Part shown: positions 47,993 through 59,820 of the stretch, in pieces
How positions within the stretch are numbered: position 1 is the stretch's first letter
Layout of the letters: every line of letters begins with the position of its first letter
From: Cycas panzhihuaensis
Taxonomy: Eukaryota > Cycadophyta
Assembly (NCBI GenBank): GCA_023213395.1
Contig: CM041465.1
Span: forward strand, 161,455,741-161,519,740
DNA: 64,000 nucleotides
Direction: 5' to 3'
Position numbers and translations under genes: made by a program
The notes under the pieces: generated by a model
Told to the model about the DNA's origin: nothing
Seen by the model: the letters and a program-made list of their open reading frames with translations, nothing else
The model's database searches: none

Positions 47993-48450
47993 TGTGACAA
48001 CAATATTTTGGAGGCTAAAATTTTGATAGGCAGCACAGTTTCCCCCTCAAACTTCTACAGGAGGATTTGGGGGATGCCGAAATCCCCCTTATAAAGAGGG
48101 GGTTCGGGGGCAGTATCCCCAGACCCAAAAAGCTAGCATTGAAAAGCATGCTAAATTTTAAAGAGAATTGGGTTCGTTCATTCAAAATACCCCAGATTTG
48201 ATGGTTGAGATTTGTGCCTTGTATGACTCTCTTACATAGCCTAATTTAGGGTGTTTTTTCATTATGTTGATTATATTTGATGTATTAGATATACTGTGAG
48301 GAGTTTGATGGTCGTTGTTGTTGTTGTGAGCATTCTACTACAGATTATATACATTTCTCCATTCTTTGATAATAAAGATCAATACCTTTCCTGTGTGGAT
48401 ATTTCCTTAGCATACTATTAGCATTTTATCACATTATATCGGGTGTATAT
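47993..48450 (+). repeat. Possible solo LTR, plus strand
   Basis: Starts TGTGACAAC and has a GC-rich palindromic cluster (AATCCCCCTTATAAAGAGGG at 48081-48100) followed by GGGGGCAGTATCCCC. AATAAAG near 48372 is a likely poly-A signal, and a TATCACATTATAT tail near 48427 resembles the end region of the copia 2 LTR. No partner copy or target duplication was found. Confidence 0.3.
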
Positions 48451-48788
48451 GTGATGATTTAGCTTTCTAATTCATTTATTGCATTATCTTTGGTTTAAGA
48501 ACTTATATGTTAAATTTTAGTTTCAACTCCTATAACTAGTTGCAAAATAGTTTATATCTTGGTGGTGGTTTCTGGTTATTAGGACATAGTTTTCTTAACA
48601 AAAGAAGGAAGGGAGGGAACAAAAAGGGTAGTTGTTAAGCAACGTAGCCTACCCTTGAACCAAAATAAAAATAATTGAAATTGAAACTTAAAATTGAAAC
48701 TTAAAATAAAGGAAGTGTCACCAGTGGAAAAAAAAAAAAAATCTCCTTTTTTTGGCTCCTAAATACCTCTTTAGGGTCATCAAACTCA

Positions 48789-48800
48789 CCTCTGATACCA
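48789..48800 (-). other. Primer binding site of the chromovirus
   Basis: Minus strand TGGTATCAGAGG, 11 of 12 to the initiator tRNA-Met site, one base from the right LTR. Confidence 0.82.
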
Positions 48801-48801
48801 T

Positions 48802-49182
48802 TGGTTATAGTCCACTTCATAAAATATTGTACTAAATTGATAACACAAGAATAAAAAATTGAACTTTTATTAATATTATAGTACAAATTACATTCAGATC
48901 GCAAGAGAGCTCAATGGACACCAAAAGAAGACGTATGTGAGTATAATCTTTATAAGAGATGATGATTGCATGAACCTTGCTTTACAAATGTGAGGCCTTA
49001 AATAAACAAAATTGTCCATTAACTCTTAACATCCTATTGGCAAGCCTTATAGCCTTTGATCTTACCGATGGAGGTACGTGGCCTATGTATACCTATAAAT
49101 GATTGTCCTTAACCCTCACCATTATAACTGTGTAACTACTTACTTATGTGTTACGCCTTAGAGGATTATGTAACATCTTCCA
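48802..49182 (-). repeat. 5' LTR of the chromovirus
   Basis: Plus-strand start TGGTTATAGTCC and end ATCTTCCA. Shares long blocks with 40861-41242, such as GAGTATAATCTTTATAAGAG. Confidence 0.85.
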
Positions 49183-49187
49183 TTGCT

Positions 49188-50759
49188 AAGAGAGGAAATG
49201 CTTCATCATGCTCCACCCCTTTTAGTATATCTAAGTTTAATACCTTACCTTATTTATTGTCGGGGTTTAATTAAGTGATTTTTATGATGAATATTTTAGT
49301 GTGTAATTATAATCCCCCCTACTTGCATATGATGTATACATCTTAATATGCATATTTTATCATGCCTCTAAGTTCACACCAAAAGACTACACTAGCTTTT
49401 ATTTCTCTTGATTGATTAAGTCATGTCTTATGGATTGATCATTTTTATACCATACCCTTAACTAATGATTTCACTCTATTTGACTTCTCACTAGCTTGTA
49501 TTAACATTTGTATAAAATAAACTAACTTCAATTTTAGAAATGTTAAGGATTGCAAATTTTTTGTTATAAATCTAATTAATTGTAATTCTAGTTTCTCATT
49601 ATATCTTTTATGTTGCATGAAAAGTGTAATGTTATACATAAAATATGATATTCTTTTTTCATTAATTGGGTTTTTAGAACGTTGCACTTTATTCATAATA
49701 TTACTTTTTTAGAACCTTGTGTTTTATAAAGAACATCACATTTTTAATTGCATTAAATCATGTTTTTCTAAAAATCGTCATATTTTTCACTATTTGGCAT
49801 GTAAAAAAAAAAGGAATATTATTTTTTTTTTACTTGTTTAGTTATAATTTATTATAAAATCATGGACCAACAACCCACAAGTTGTCCCCAATCACTCCTT
49901 ATTTTGTTGATAAATAGGACCCCTATTTATGAAGAAGAAAGAGGAGCAAAAATTTACAAGGGAGTGTTATTGAATTCTATGCTCACCCTTTGTGATCTCA
50001 CCTATATCCTTAGAGAGCTTTATTTAAAGGTTAATTGCAGGCTATTGACTAAAGAGTTTGAGGGTTTAGGGTTATATACACCCAAGCCTATCATCATTTC
50101 TTCCCTTTACTATATCCTCTTCAACTTTCTCTATTCTTTGTGCAAAATTCCTCAGTCTTATTATTTCGCGATCTTCAAGAGTCTCTTCTTCACTTGTTGG
50201 ATTACTAGAGCATGATATTGGAGTTCCTCGAGGCTATTAGGCATGAATTAAGGCACCCATTTTCCTCTCACTTTAGGATTGATGAGGTTTTATTAAATTT
50301 ATATGGTTAAATTTAACTTTTTTACCTAGGATTTGAGTGTGTGCTTTAAAGTTAATTTTAAGTTCAATTTTTTTAGGGTTACTTAAGTTATGTCTTAGTA
50401 TAAAGTTTCTTGCCTTAGCTCATACCCATAAGTTGGGGAGAATTCACAAATACAACCAAAGTGTTGCCAATTTTTTGTTAAGGAGGTGAGTTGCCTTATT
50501 AAGGGAACCAAATAAGGGCTCCAAACCCTCATTGTCAATAAGATTTTAGGCTTCTTGCATGTTCTTTCTCTTCTAAAACTCGATCCTATAATGGGATTAA
50601 ATGTTTGAGGGTTATTCATACTAATATTTTCTCTTTAAGTAGAACTTGGTGCAGACTTTGATTGGCTCTTTAAAAAGGTGAAAGGTACGTGACACTTCTA
50701 CCTCTCTCCCTATACAACTTTCCTTTTTTTATTAGATTGCTTACCTAATACTTCTTCAT

Positions 50760-50798
<39 letters not shown>

Positions 50799-51104
50799 AT
50801 TAAAACATGCTAATTTTTATTAGATTGATATGGTTATCATTTGTTTTCTTAAGTGCTTGATCATTAGGGTGTTTTAACATTGAAAAATATTTACTTGCTC
50901 ATTGTCTTGCATCTTTGTTTATAATAATAAAAGAAATAAAAATAAAAAGGTTCATGTATTTACATTTACTATTTTAATTAGAATATCAAAAGGCAAGGAA
51001 AGATAAAGAAACTTGTAACTTTGATCACCATAGCTAATAAAAGAACCTAAACTTCTTTCTTATGTGTTCTTAGGGTGTAGATCTTGTTTACATGTTAGTT
51101 TATA
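49188..51104. other. Unassigned DNA with one microsatellite
   Basis: No domain recognised. An open plus-strand frame at 49862-50215 (117 codons) has no motif, no coding bias that I can judge and no neighbours, so it is not called as a gene. A (GT)n(GA)n tract lies at 50760-50798. Confidence 0.4.
50760..50798 (+). repeat. Compound (GT)n(GA)n microsatellite
   Basis: About nine GT units followed directly by about ten GA units. Confidence 0.95.
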
Positions 51105-51398
51105 TGTTGATAATTAATATTTAGTTATGGATCATAACTTTAGATTACGACCCTCCCTTTTTATTTTTTATTTTATTAGTATTAGGTTATTTTAATGTTT
51201 ATATGAGTGATGAGTTATTAAGATTTACAACTCTTACATCATGTCTCATTTAGTTAGAACTTAGATTCTATCTTAGAATTGTATTTATGCACCTATAGTG
51301 CATTATAAAATTTAATGAGAGATGTCTTTAGTTTGAAATTTTATCAATTATGTAGTTAATCTTGCTTTAGTTAGGTCTTCATTCATGTTGTTTTAATA
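51105..51398 (+). repeat. 5' LTR of copia element 3
   Basis: Starts TGTTGATAATTAAT and ends TTTTAATA (CA changed to TA); 294 bp. Confidence 0.85.
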
Positions 51399-51406
51399 GA
51401 TTTACA

Positions 51407-51418
51407 TGGTATTAGAGT
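51407..51418 (+). other. Primer binding site of copia element 3
   Basis: TGGTATTAGAGT, two C-to-T changes from the initiator tRNA-Met site, preceded by the common spacer TTTACA. Confidence 0.8.
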
Positions 51419-53461
51419 AGATTGTAAGTGTTTATTAATTGTAATTATTAATAGATACTAGATTTTATCATGCTGCAATTCTCTTTATTATATTGATAAA
51501 CTCAATGTTTTAGACAAACATAGGATGCATATTGCAAGTATTTAGTGAAATAGGTATATAGGTTTGAAGGTCTTCATGGAGCGATACTCCTCTATAATGT
51601 ATGTTTTCAAACATAAACATCTAGGCATTATTGAGTAGATAAAACTAATAATTTTATTCAAGGAGGAATATCTAATAGCAAGTTAGAGATGTTTGTTCAA
51701 AGATTTATGCTATAATCTTATAAAACCTATTCATACATTTAAGTATGATTTCATTCGTTATTCATCATTAAAAACTTAAAATCGAATTATAAAACTATAT
51801 GGCTTTCATGCAAATATTTATCACTAACATGTAGGAAAAATATAATTACTTTTGATGTAGAAAAATAGTTCATTTTAATGTGTAATTTACACATTTTATT
51901 TGTTATCTATATGCAGACTAAAAGAAACACATGTAGGCAGGCAGATTGACTTAAATGAATATATGTGCAAATATATCTAAATGTAGACTAAAAAGAACTC
52001 CATTGAAAACACTATATAAAAGTGTTAAAAAGGGACATTAATAATGTTAATAGGCCACCCTCAAAATAAAGCAATATTAGGGCATTCAAATATGAAAGAC
52101 CTCTAATTAAAAAATAAATTATGATAAATATGAGACCCACCATTGAAAACATGGTAAAAACATGTTATGAGAAGGTATTAAAATGATATTTTAAAACCTT
52201 TGAAGAAGGGGTGCTTGATTAAACAATGAATATTTATTTGGATATTCTAAGATGTATATTGTTAAGTTGTAAACTTTATAAGAAAAACATAAAATTTTCA
52301 CTAGATAAATGGAAATAGTCTTGCGTAAGATTGGCAACCTTTATAACAGTATTTTCGTAACCTATAGATAAATCATACATGGAAATATTGATCTATTCAA
52401 TCGATTAAAGATGACTAAATGCAAAATACCATTACACATGTGAATTATGACTACAACAAACACTAAATAATGCCAATTGAGGGATTAAACATGTAGATAA
52501 ATCATCTAGCAGTGTAAATAAAGATGCCTAACATTCACTTTATAGCCAATGCAGACACTGAGATGCCACTATAGAGGACATGTCAACACCAGAATTAATA
52601 TACCACTATAAAAGAAAACCCTTGTTGCAAGGTTGCTGACATACTAAGGTGAAATGTGCATGCACAAAGATCATAAGCATGCCATACAAGACATGCAAAG
52701 ATGCTTATAGTAGAGCCATTAAAGTAAATTCTTACCTAGCACTAAAATCACTATGAAATACATATGCAATTAGAGGAAAATTATATTGAATATAATAAAC
52801 ACTATGAAGGAAATTTGTCCAAACCTAATGAAGACAAAGGAGGAAGATAAACTTTTGTTGCATGCCTAATGATGAATTTGCCCATAAACCCCTTGATAAT
52901 GGCCTATCAAACTAATCCTTGATGGTCTAATAACATAGTGGTAGTGAGTTTTTTGGATAAAATAAGTTCACTTTTATGAAAAAGTGGATTTTTGATAGGG
53001 TTTATTCACCACTTGTGCCTTTGGAGGAATATTTAGTGGAGAATATTCTCTAATAAACTTTGGATAAAGTTTATTTTTTATTTTCTAATATTTGAGATAT
53101 ATTAAAGTGGATTAGTTTTTTTTTTTTAGGTTTGCAATAAAGCCCTCTTTTAGCTAGCCCCTAATCACATGGTATTTTAAGAGGCAAAACCATTATAAGA
53201 AGATCTAGTGTTTATTTTGGACAAATAAAGATACTGATGCTCAATTTTTTTAGATCTATAATCTAGCAATGGTCACATAAATATAAATTTTTGGTAAAAA
53301 AATAATTTTTTATATTTTTCATAATATTTTGACTACCTTTAAATAGACTGAAGTAGAAAAATCTCTACTTATGTATAGACTTGTAACTTTTACTACTTTC
53401 ATTCTTTATTTCTGTATTCATTTAGTTGCTTTCTAATTTTTTTTGTCAATTTTTTCTTAAA
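51419..53461 (+). other. Long leader of copia element 3
   Basis: About 2 kb of AT-rich sequence without coding homology, comparable in length to the leader of copia element 1. Confidence 0.5.
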
Positions 53462-54480
53462 ATGATTATTGGAGGATATATAATAGGTACTATAATTAAA
53501 AAATTATTAAGTCCTAATAATTATACTACATAGAAATATTATATGTTTAGTTTCTTTCATCTGAATAATCTTTAGAAGTATGTACACAATTCAGTTAAGG
53601 GTAAAGATGTTGTAGAGATTATTGTGTTTGAAATTAAATTGATGATTGATTCTACTTTTAAAGTTGAATATAAATCAAGGATGTATATAACATTTGATTT
53701 TCTCAACATGTCAATCAATGACAATATTATTTTGAACATCAAGGGCACTTCTACACCAAAGCATATATAGGACATGGTCATAAACTTATATGAGCACAAT
53801 AATGGCGTGTAAGCCTTGAACTTATGAAGTTAATTGTACACTTTAAAGATGACTAGAAATATGATAGAATACATACGTAATGTGAGGTTAATTCAAGATC
53901 AACTATTAATGATTAGGGAGATCATTCTAATTTAGAATTAATAGTTTATGTACTAGGGAGTCTTCCACTCCTATATGAGAATTTCACCACTACATTAACC
54001 CTGGTAAATAAATTATCCACTATGATAATTAGTTCTTTAGAATCCTTGCTTATCAAATATGAGTAAAAATTAAAACATATACATGGTGAATCATTTAAAG
54101 TACTAGCATATAGGTCAAGAGGAAAAATGGTGTATATTCCTCAGAAGAATGTATCTTATAAACCTATTATTTAAAAAAATAGACTTGGAGCTTCAAAAAA
54201 AAAAATACAGACCTAAATGTTATTATTATAGGAAGCTAGGTCATATCAAAAGGGATTATTGGGAATGGCAACAATAACAATGCTCTTAGCAACCTCATAA
54301 TCAACCCCAATAACAAAAATAGTAATAATGATAATAATAACCACTTAGATAATGTGGTCATACTATAGATTTAATAGAGAAGATATATACTACAATTACA
54401 ACATGGTTGTTTGCTATAGAATATAAGATGGATTATGATGCATATGAGATATGGTTTATTGATTTATATGCAATAAAACA
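53462..54480 (+). pseudogene. gag: Gag and protease relic of copia element 3
   Basis: ATG at 53462, then LLSPNNYTT(stop)KYYMFSF, a copia gag N-terminus in which Trp became a stop. UBN2-like helices follow (LYTLKMTRNMIEYIRNVRLI near 53830). The zinc knuckle near 54210 reads CYYYRKLGHIKRDYW; two of three Cys are Tyr. The protease box near 54450 is WFIDLYAIKHM, where relatives have W.ID.GA..HM, so the catalytic Asp remains but the Gly is lost. Clearly inactive. Confidence 0.75.
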
Positions 54481-55534
54481 CATGATTATAAGGTTGGAAT
54501 AGTTTAGTGATATGTGATAGCGAATCTAAATGTAACCATTAGGAATGGCACTAAGCTAGAGTCCACCGGAATTAGAAAGATACCATTTACCATGTTGAAT
54601 AATGATAAAAAAACATTTAGAGTATGTTATGTGCATATTAGATTTGAAGGTAAATCTTATTTAGTTGGTGAAATTAAACAACAAGATATGATTGTGATGT
54701 CTACTTAAGCATAGTGCATGGTCTAAGACAAACAAATAGGATCATAGTCATAGATATTAGAGAAAATAATATATACAAACCATAAGGATACTCTAAAGTA
54801 CATAGAGCATTCCTTATTACATCTCAAAAATAGAAGTTATGGCATAAACAAATGAGTCATTTAAACTAAAATAGTCTCTAATTGATGCATAAGTTAAAAA
54901 TAGTACATGACCTTCCTCTAATAAATAATAAAGGTTATTTATGTAAACTTTATATATTTGGAAAGTAGCACAAAGAACCATTTTTTAAGAAGAAAGTATG
55001 GAGATGTAGAGGGAAGTTTAGATTGGTTTAATCAAATATCTATGGACCAATGCTTATTGTTTTATTAGGTGGAGTGAGATACTTTATCTCTTTTATTAAT
55101 AACTTTTCAAAGGAAGTTTAGGTTTTTCCATTGTAAGAAAAATCATAAGCTTTCACTTACTTCAAATAATTTAAGGAGTAGGTAGAGAATGAAAATGGAT
55201 AGAATATCAAAGTCCTATGGACTGATAATGGTGGAGAGTACACTTCAACTAAATTTCATATAATTTTATAAGGATTATAGAATTAAGAGACATTTTTCTA
55301 CTACTTATATGCCTCAACAAAATAGAGTTATTAAGTAGATGAATAAAATATTAGTTAAAAAAGCTAAAGAAATGATGAAAAACAATGTTACAAGTTTCTT
55401 ATACCCAAAAGCTATAAACATAGTTGCATATCTGATGAATAGAAGCACTATAAGGGCTGTTAAAAACATAACATTTAAGGAGTCTTAGTCAAGTAGGAAA
55501 CCAATAAAAATCATCTAAGAGTCTTTAAGTGTAA

Positions 55535-55537
<3 letters not shown>
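54481..55537 (+). pseudogene. pol: Protease end and integrase relic of copia element 3
   Basis: The 54514-54708 frame carries NGTKLESTGIRKIPFTML, the conserved C-terminal protease segment. Integrase: HKQMSHLN near 54847 (degenerate HHCC entry), VRYFISFINNFSKEV near 55072 (FIDDFS in relatives, one Asp lost), VLWTDNGGEYTSTKFH (55212, second catalytic Asp intact), ASTK(stop)SY(stop)VDE near 55310 where the third acid is not readable, and [10 protein letters not shown] up to the microsatellite. Stops and at least one frameshift break it. Confidence 0.78.
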
Positions 55538-55628
<91 letters not shown>

Positions 55629-55665
55629 AAGATACATACATATATATAGATACATACATACATAT

Positions 55666-55736
<71 letters not shown>
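55538..55736 (+). repeat. Compound microsatellite inside pol: (AT)n, (TACA)n, (AG)n
   Basis: About 86 bp of AT, then about 75 bp of TACATACA/TATATA words, then 35 bp of AG. Pol reads [10 protein letters not shown] on the left side and resumes as IPKEI on the right, so the repeat grew from the few codons (normally Y-A-H) between these motifs. Confidence 0.95.
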
Positions 55737-55738
<2 letters not shown>

Positions 55739-57790
55739 CCCAAGGAGATATGATAAAAGTTAGAAGATAAAAACACAAAGTTTATCATTATTAGATACTT
55801 TAAATAAAGTAAACCATATAGAGTATATAAGTTGTCGACTTGAAAAGTTCATAAAACTTGTGATATAATTTTTAAATAGATGAGACTTAAAAGGTCAATT
55901 CAATTAATATTGAGGACCATATAGAGGAGTTACTTAAATGCATTTCTTCATCTGATATTGTTCAACCTAAATATGAGTCATTTGATATTGGTAAAGAAGT
56001 AGAATTAGAATGCTTTGAATTTTTAGAAGTTAAATATGAGTAAAAGTTAAAAATACAGTTAAAGCCAAAAAGCTAGAGCTAAAGGCAAAGAAATTATATA
56101 ATCCTTTACCTTTATATTTGAAAAAGAAGCTTCTAAAATAGTATTTAAAAATTATGGAGGATGTTGAGAAATTATTATCTAATACTAAGGGAAAATATAA
56201 GTGAAAAATATAACCTTATGAATATGTAAATATAACTCTTATGATATGTGTGTTATATGTAGATGAACCAACTATAGTTAAACAAGCAGTCAAAGAGCAG
56301 GAGTGGAATGACACTATGCAGACTAAAATATAAGTTATTAAGAAGAACCACTCATGTGATTTTATCAAATTACCTACTTACAAGTATACAATTGGATGTA
56401 AATAGATGTGCAGGACTAAGCTTAAATGAAAAATCTATGGATAAACATAAATCTCAACTTATAGAAAAAAGCTTCAAACAGCAACAGGGGATTAGCTACC
56501 AAGAAATATTTACTCTTATTATAAAGGTGAATACCATTCATCTCATTTTAACAATAGCCATATAATTCAATTGGTAGTTATACTAGATGGATGTGAAGAG
56601 CATATTTTTAATGGGAATTTAATTGAAGAAGTCTACATGAAGTAGCCACATTGCTTTATTAAAAAAGGTCTTAATCACTTGGTATGTTGACTCAAGAAGT
56701 CCTTAAATACACTGAAACAAGCTCCTAAAGCTTGGCATGAAAATATTGATAAGTACTTTTTTAAGAATAAATTTAAAAGACCTCTAAATGACTCATATCT
56801 ATACATAAAAGAAAAAAAATGATAAAATTATATTTATGGTATTATACATTGATTAACTACTAATAATATGTATTGATATCGATATTATATCAAATTCAAA
56901 AAAAAAAAACTTCATCATTTCTTTAAGGTGACAAATTTGGTAATTCTATACTACTTTAGAGTGAAAGTATCGTAAAGGCCTAAGCATATCTTTATTTTAT
57001 AGGTGAAATGCACTTAGAAAATTTTGAAGAAATTCAAAATAGATGATTATAAACCTATGCTTTCCTCCATAAAGATGGGTTTTAAATTGACAATAGAATA
57101 TGGTGGAATGGATGTTAATTCAACATTATGCATATAACTAGTGAGAAGTCTAATATACATTATTATTACCAAACCCGATATATCTTTTATAGTTAGAATT
57201 GTATCTAGATTTATAGTAGCACCAAAATAAAGTCACTAAAAACTAAAAAAATATCCTCAAATACTTGAAAGGGATAATATAATATGGACTTGAATTCGAA
57301 CATAATGATAATTTTAAGTTGATAGGATTTACAAATTTTGATTAGGCCGGATATGTAGATAGTAAAGGTTGACTTCTAGATATTATTTTAGTTTAGGTTT
57401 AACTACCATCACTTAGAGTAGTGAAAAGTAATATTACTTTATCCTTTATTAAAGCAAAGTATAAAGTTATAGTTGCAACAATTACTCAAGCCATTTGGTT
57501 ATGATAGATTTTAAAAGGCATGGGACTACCACAACTAGAACTAACTATCTTGTGTTATGATAATTAAAGGACTTTAAAGATTATATAAAATCCTATATTC
57601 CATGCTTACACCAAATATCTCGAGGTGCACTATCACTTTATTTGATAATTAATTTTAAAAGGTATGATTAAAATGGTGTACAAGCTTATATAAAAATAGT
57701 AGGTTGACATCTTCGCCAAACCACTAGCACATAGTAGATTCTAGACTTTTAGGGATGTCTTAAGTGTAAAAATAAATAAAATAAATATTA
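55737..57790 (+). pseudogene. pol: Reverse transcriptase and RNase H relic of copia element 3
   Basis: After IPKEI (55736) the integrase C-terminal region follows ([15 protein letters not shown]). RT: NDTMQTKI (56310), YKYTIGCKXMCRTKLN (56390), YXEIFTLIIKVNTIHLILTIAI (56500), MDVKSIFLMGI (56588), KKSLNTLKQAPKAWHENIDKYF (56695-56765, partly joined across frames). The catalytic DD box near 56850 is no longer legible. RNase H: GFTNFD(stop)AGYVDSKG (57330), CYDN(stop)RTLKIT(stop)NPIFHAYTKYLEVHYHFI (57556-57640). The end reads IFAKPLAHSRF (57711). Dense stops; inactive. Confidence 0.8.
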
Positions 57791-57798
57791 AGTAGGAC

Positions 57799-58119
57799 TA
57801 TTGATAATTAATGTTTATTTAAAGCTTATAACTTTGGGTTATCAGCCTCCCTTTTAATTTTTGTATTGTATTAATATTAGGTTATTTTAAAATTTATATA
57901 TGTGGTGAGTTATTAGGGGTTATAACTATCACATCACGTGTCATTTAGTTAAAATTTAGATTTTGTCTTAGAATTGCATTTATGCATATACAGTGCATTG
58001 TAAAATTTAATGAGAAATGACTTTAATTTGACATTTTATCAATTATGTGAAATTAATTTTCATATTAATTATGTAGTTAATCTTACTTTAGTTAGATCTT
58101 CATTCCTATTATTTCAACA
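57799..58119 (+). repeat. 3' LTR of copia element 3
   Basis: Starts TATTGATAATT (TG changed to TA) after the purine tract AAGTAGGAC and ends TTTCAACA. 321 bp, including the 26-bp extra stretch. Confidence 0.85.
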
Positions 58120-58124
58120 CTATA

Positions 58125-59548
58125 AAGCAAAAGAAAATAAAAATTGAATGAGAAAGGAATTTAGGCATATCACTTGCATTTAGATATATCAAGTGAGTTT
58201 GCTCTCTTTTATTGTAGCATTTGCTTAGTCTAAGTGTTTATTGCTTGTATACAATTGAAAAAACATACTAGTTTGCATAATAGGTCTTTTATCTTTAAGT
58301 CTTTCTTCACCAAAAAGAAGGGTCACTTAGGTCTCCACTTAGATTTAATCATAAGGGGATAGGGGTGACCTAACACCCAAGGTGGATTGTGTCTTTTCAC
58401 CATGTTTTGAATAAGAGTGGTGGAAAACTATCCTTATTACATATTCATGTATGAAATTTAGATATTTCAATAAACACCATATGTAACATTTAGAGTGATA
58501 TCTCCTCATCTCTTTTACCTTCCAGAGTTGATGAGGCTAGTTGGAAATAGATACGAGTAGACATGAATCTTCCATGTTCATAAGGATAAATTATTACTAC
58601 CACCTATAAGTCTCCATTAACTTATCTACAAGCTAATCAATCACATGGTCTTATTTCCTTTTGGCCTCTTCTCACATTACTCATCCCAAATTTTTAGTTA
58701 TGGTAGAATAATTTTTTATCCAAATTGGATCCCTTTTAATCCTTAATTCCCTTCAAAAAAAAATGTAAATACCTTTAGATGGAGTCTCACAAGTGTTTCT
58801 AGTATTTAACAGGTGAAAAATGGAATTCTATGCTCTGATAAATGAAAAAAATATGTATTACTAAGTATGAATAGGTACAATTAGGTATGACCAAAGTGCA
58901 ATCATGTGCAACTAGACTGCAACTAAGTGCAAATAGACTATGACCAAGTGCAACCTAGACTATAAGTAGGTACAACCAGGTGTGCCAAGACTGTGACCAA
59001 GTGTAACGGATACGACTGGACTATAACCAAGTGTGATTAGGCTATGAATAGGTACAACTAGGTATGACCAACAGGTGTAACTAGGTATGACGAAACTACG
59101 ACCAATGGTAAAAAGAATAATCCAATGATTATAAAATTTACCCAGCATAGTCGTACACCTGTCAATGACTTCATGAGAGATATAAATAGTTTTCTAACTA
59201 TTTTTTTATTAGTTATAAATGAAAGAAAATTAAGATATAAAATGAGGAAAAAATAATATAGAATGAATAGTACAAAGAGAAGTTAAATGAATAGAGAACA
59301 ACATGAAAAAAATGGCTTACATCGATTTATGAGGTAAGAAGAAGACCTACAAGTTTTAGATGTAGCCAAGGAGAAGCAAAAGATAGCAGAAGCAATCCAA
59401 AAGAGATGCCAAGTCTTAAGCCTCTAAGAAAAGTGAGCTTCCTGGCTAAATAGAGGACAAATCCCCACACCAAGATCACTAGAAAACATTCTAAGGAGGA
59501 TGCAACAGCCAAGAAAGAGATCAGATCTTTTACGTCCATTCTTACGTT
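58125..59548. other. Unassigned DNA holding a minisatellite
   Basis: No coding domain seen. A degenerate minisatellite covers about 58850-59110. A minus-strand open frame at 59593-59327 is hydrophobic but has no motif and overlaps probable LTR sequence. Confidence 0.4.
58850..59110 (+). repeat. Degenerate minisatellite of GACCAAGTGCAACTAGACTA-like words
   Basis: Variants of (A/G)ACTATGACCAAGTG(C/T)AAC and GGTACAACTAGGTATGACCA recur more than ten times with shifting spacing of about 10-20 bp. Confidence 0.8.
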
Positions 59549-59820
59549 GTTGTAACAGTCTAGTAAATACTTAATAGAATACAAAATAAACATATATTTG
59601 TAAGAATATTGTAAAATATAATAAATATATAATAAATATTGAATCTGAGTTGTTTTAATTAGATTGTCATTACTTTTTCCATTTAATTTAGATTAATATT
59701 ATTAGTATCAGAGCATGGTTCCTAACCCTTAAGAGTTTGGGAATAAGAAAACTCGCCATGTTGCTATGTTAAAAGAATTTTATGAAAACTAGATTTCAAT
59801 ATCAAATGACTAGAGAACCC
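59549..59820 (+). mobile_element. Start of a plus-strand copia-like element, interrupted
   Basis: AGTATCAGAGC at 59704-59714, with TTAG before it, resembles the initiator tRNA-Met primer site in plus orientation. It is preceded by an AT-rich LTR-like stretch from about 59549 (TGTTGTAACAG). About 100 bases downstream the second gag-only element is inserted. The sequence LKEFYEN(stop)ISISND may be the first gag residues, but this is weak. Confidence 0.35.

Larger units (their letters stand above)
40861..49182 (-). mobile_element. Chromodomain Ty3/gypsy element (chromovirus), minus strand
   Basis: Two LTRs of about 380 bp (left 40861-41242 is the 3' LTR, right 48802-49182 the 5' LTR) bracket an antisense pol in gypsy order, reading right to left: protease (44651-44466), RT and RNase H (about 43960-42850), integrase (about 42750-41500) and chromodomain (about 41380-41280). 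The primer site beside the right LTR is initiator tRNA-Met type. The chromodomain, which tethers integrase to marked histones, places it among plant chromoviruses. The gag interval (44950-48780) is oversized and filled with other sequence. No clean target duplication is visible. Confidence 0.85.
51105..58119 (+). mobile_element. Copia element 3: decayed Ty1/copia LTR retrotransposon
   Basis: A 7.0-kb element with LTRs at 51105-51398 and 57799-58119, a primer site, a leader of about 2 kb, and gag-pol in copia order. Flanking 5-mers TTATA (51100-51104) and CTATA (58120-58124) form a target duplication with one change. The 3' LTR has an extra 26-bp stretch around 58045-58070, an internal near-duplication. 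Stops and frameshifts are denser than in copia 1, and a 199-bp microsatellite splits pol. Confidence 0.88.

Noticed and set aside
40856-49187. Target duplication for the chromovirus (AGCTT versus TTGCT)
   Set aside because: Only a partial match and the outer LTR end on the left is not exact, so no duplication is claimed.
49862-50215. 117-codon plus-strand open frame as a possible gene
   Set aside because: No recognisable motif, many hydrophobic and Leu/Tyr residues as expected from AT-rich DNA, and no promoter, intron or neighbour support.
59327-59593. 88-codon hydrophobic minus-strand frame as a membrane protein
   Set aside because: Overlaps probable LTR sequence, has no family resemblance, and hydrophobic frames arise easily from purine-rich antisense DNA.
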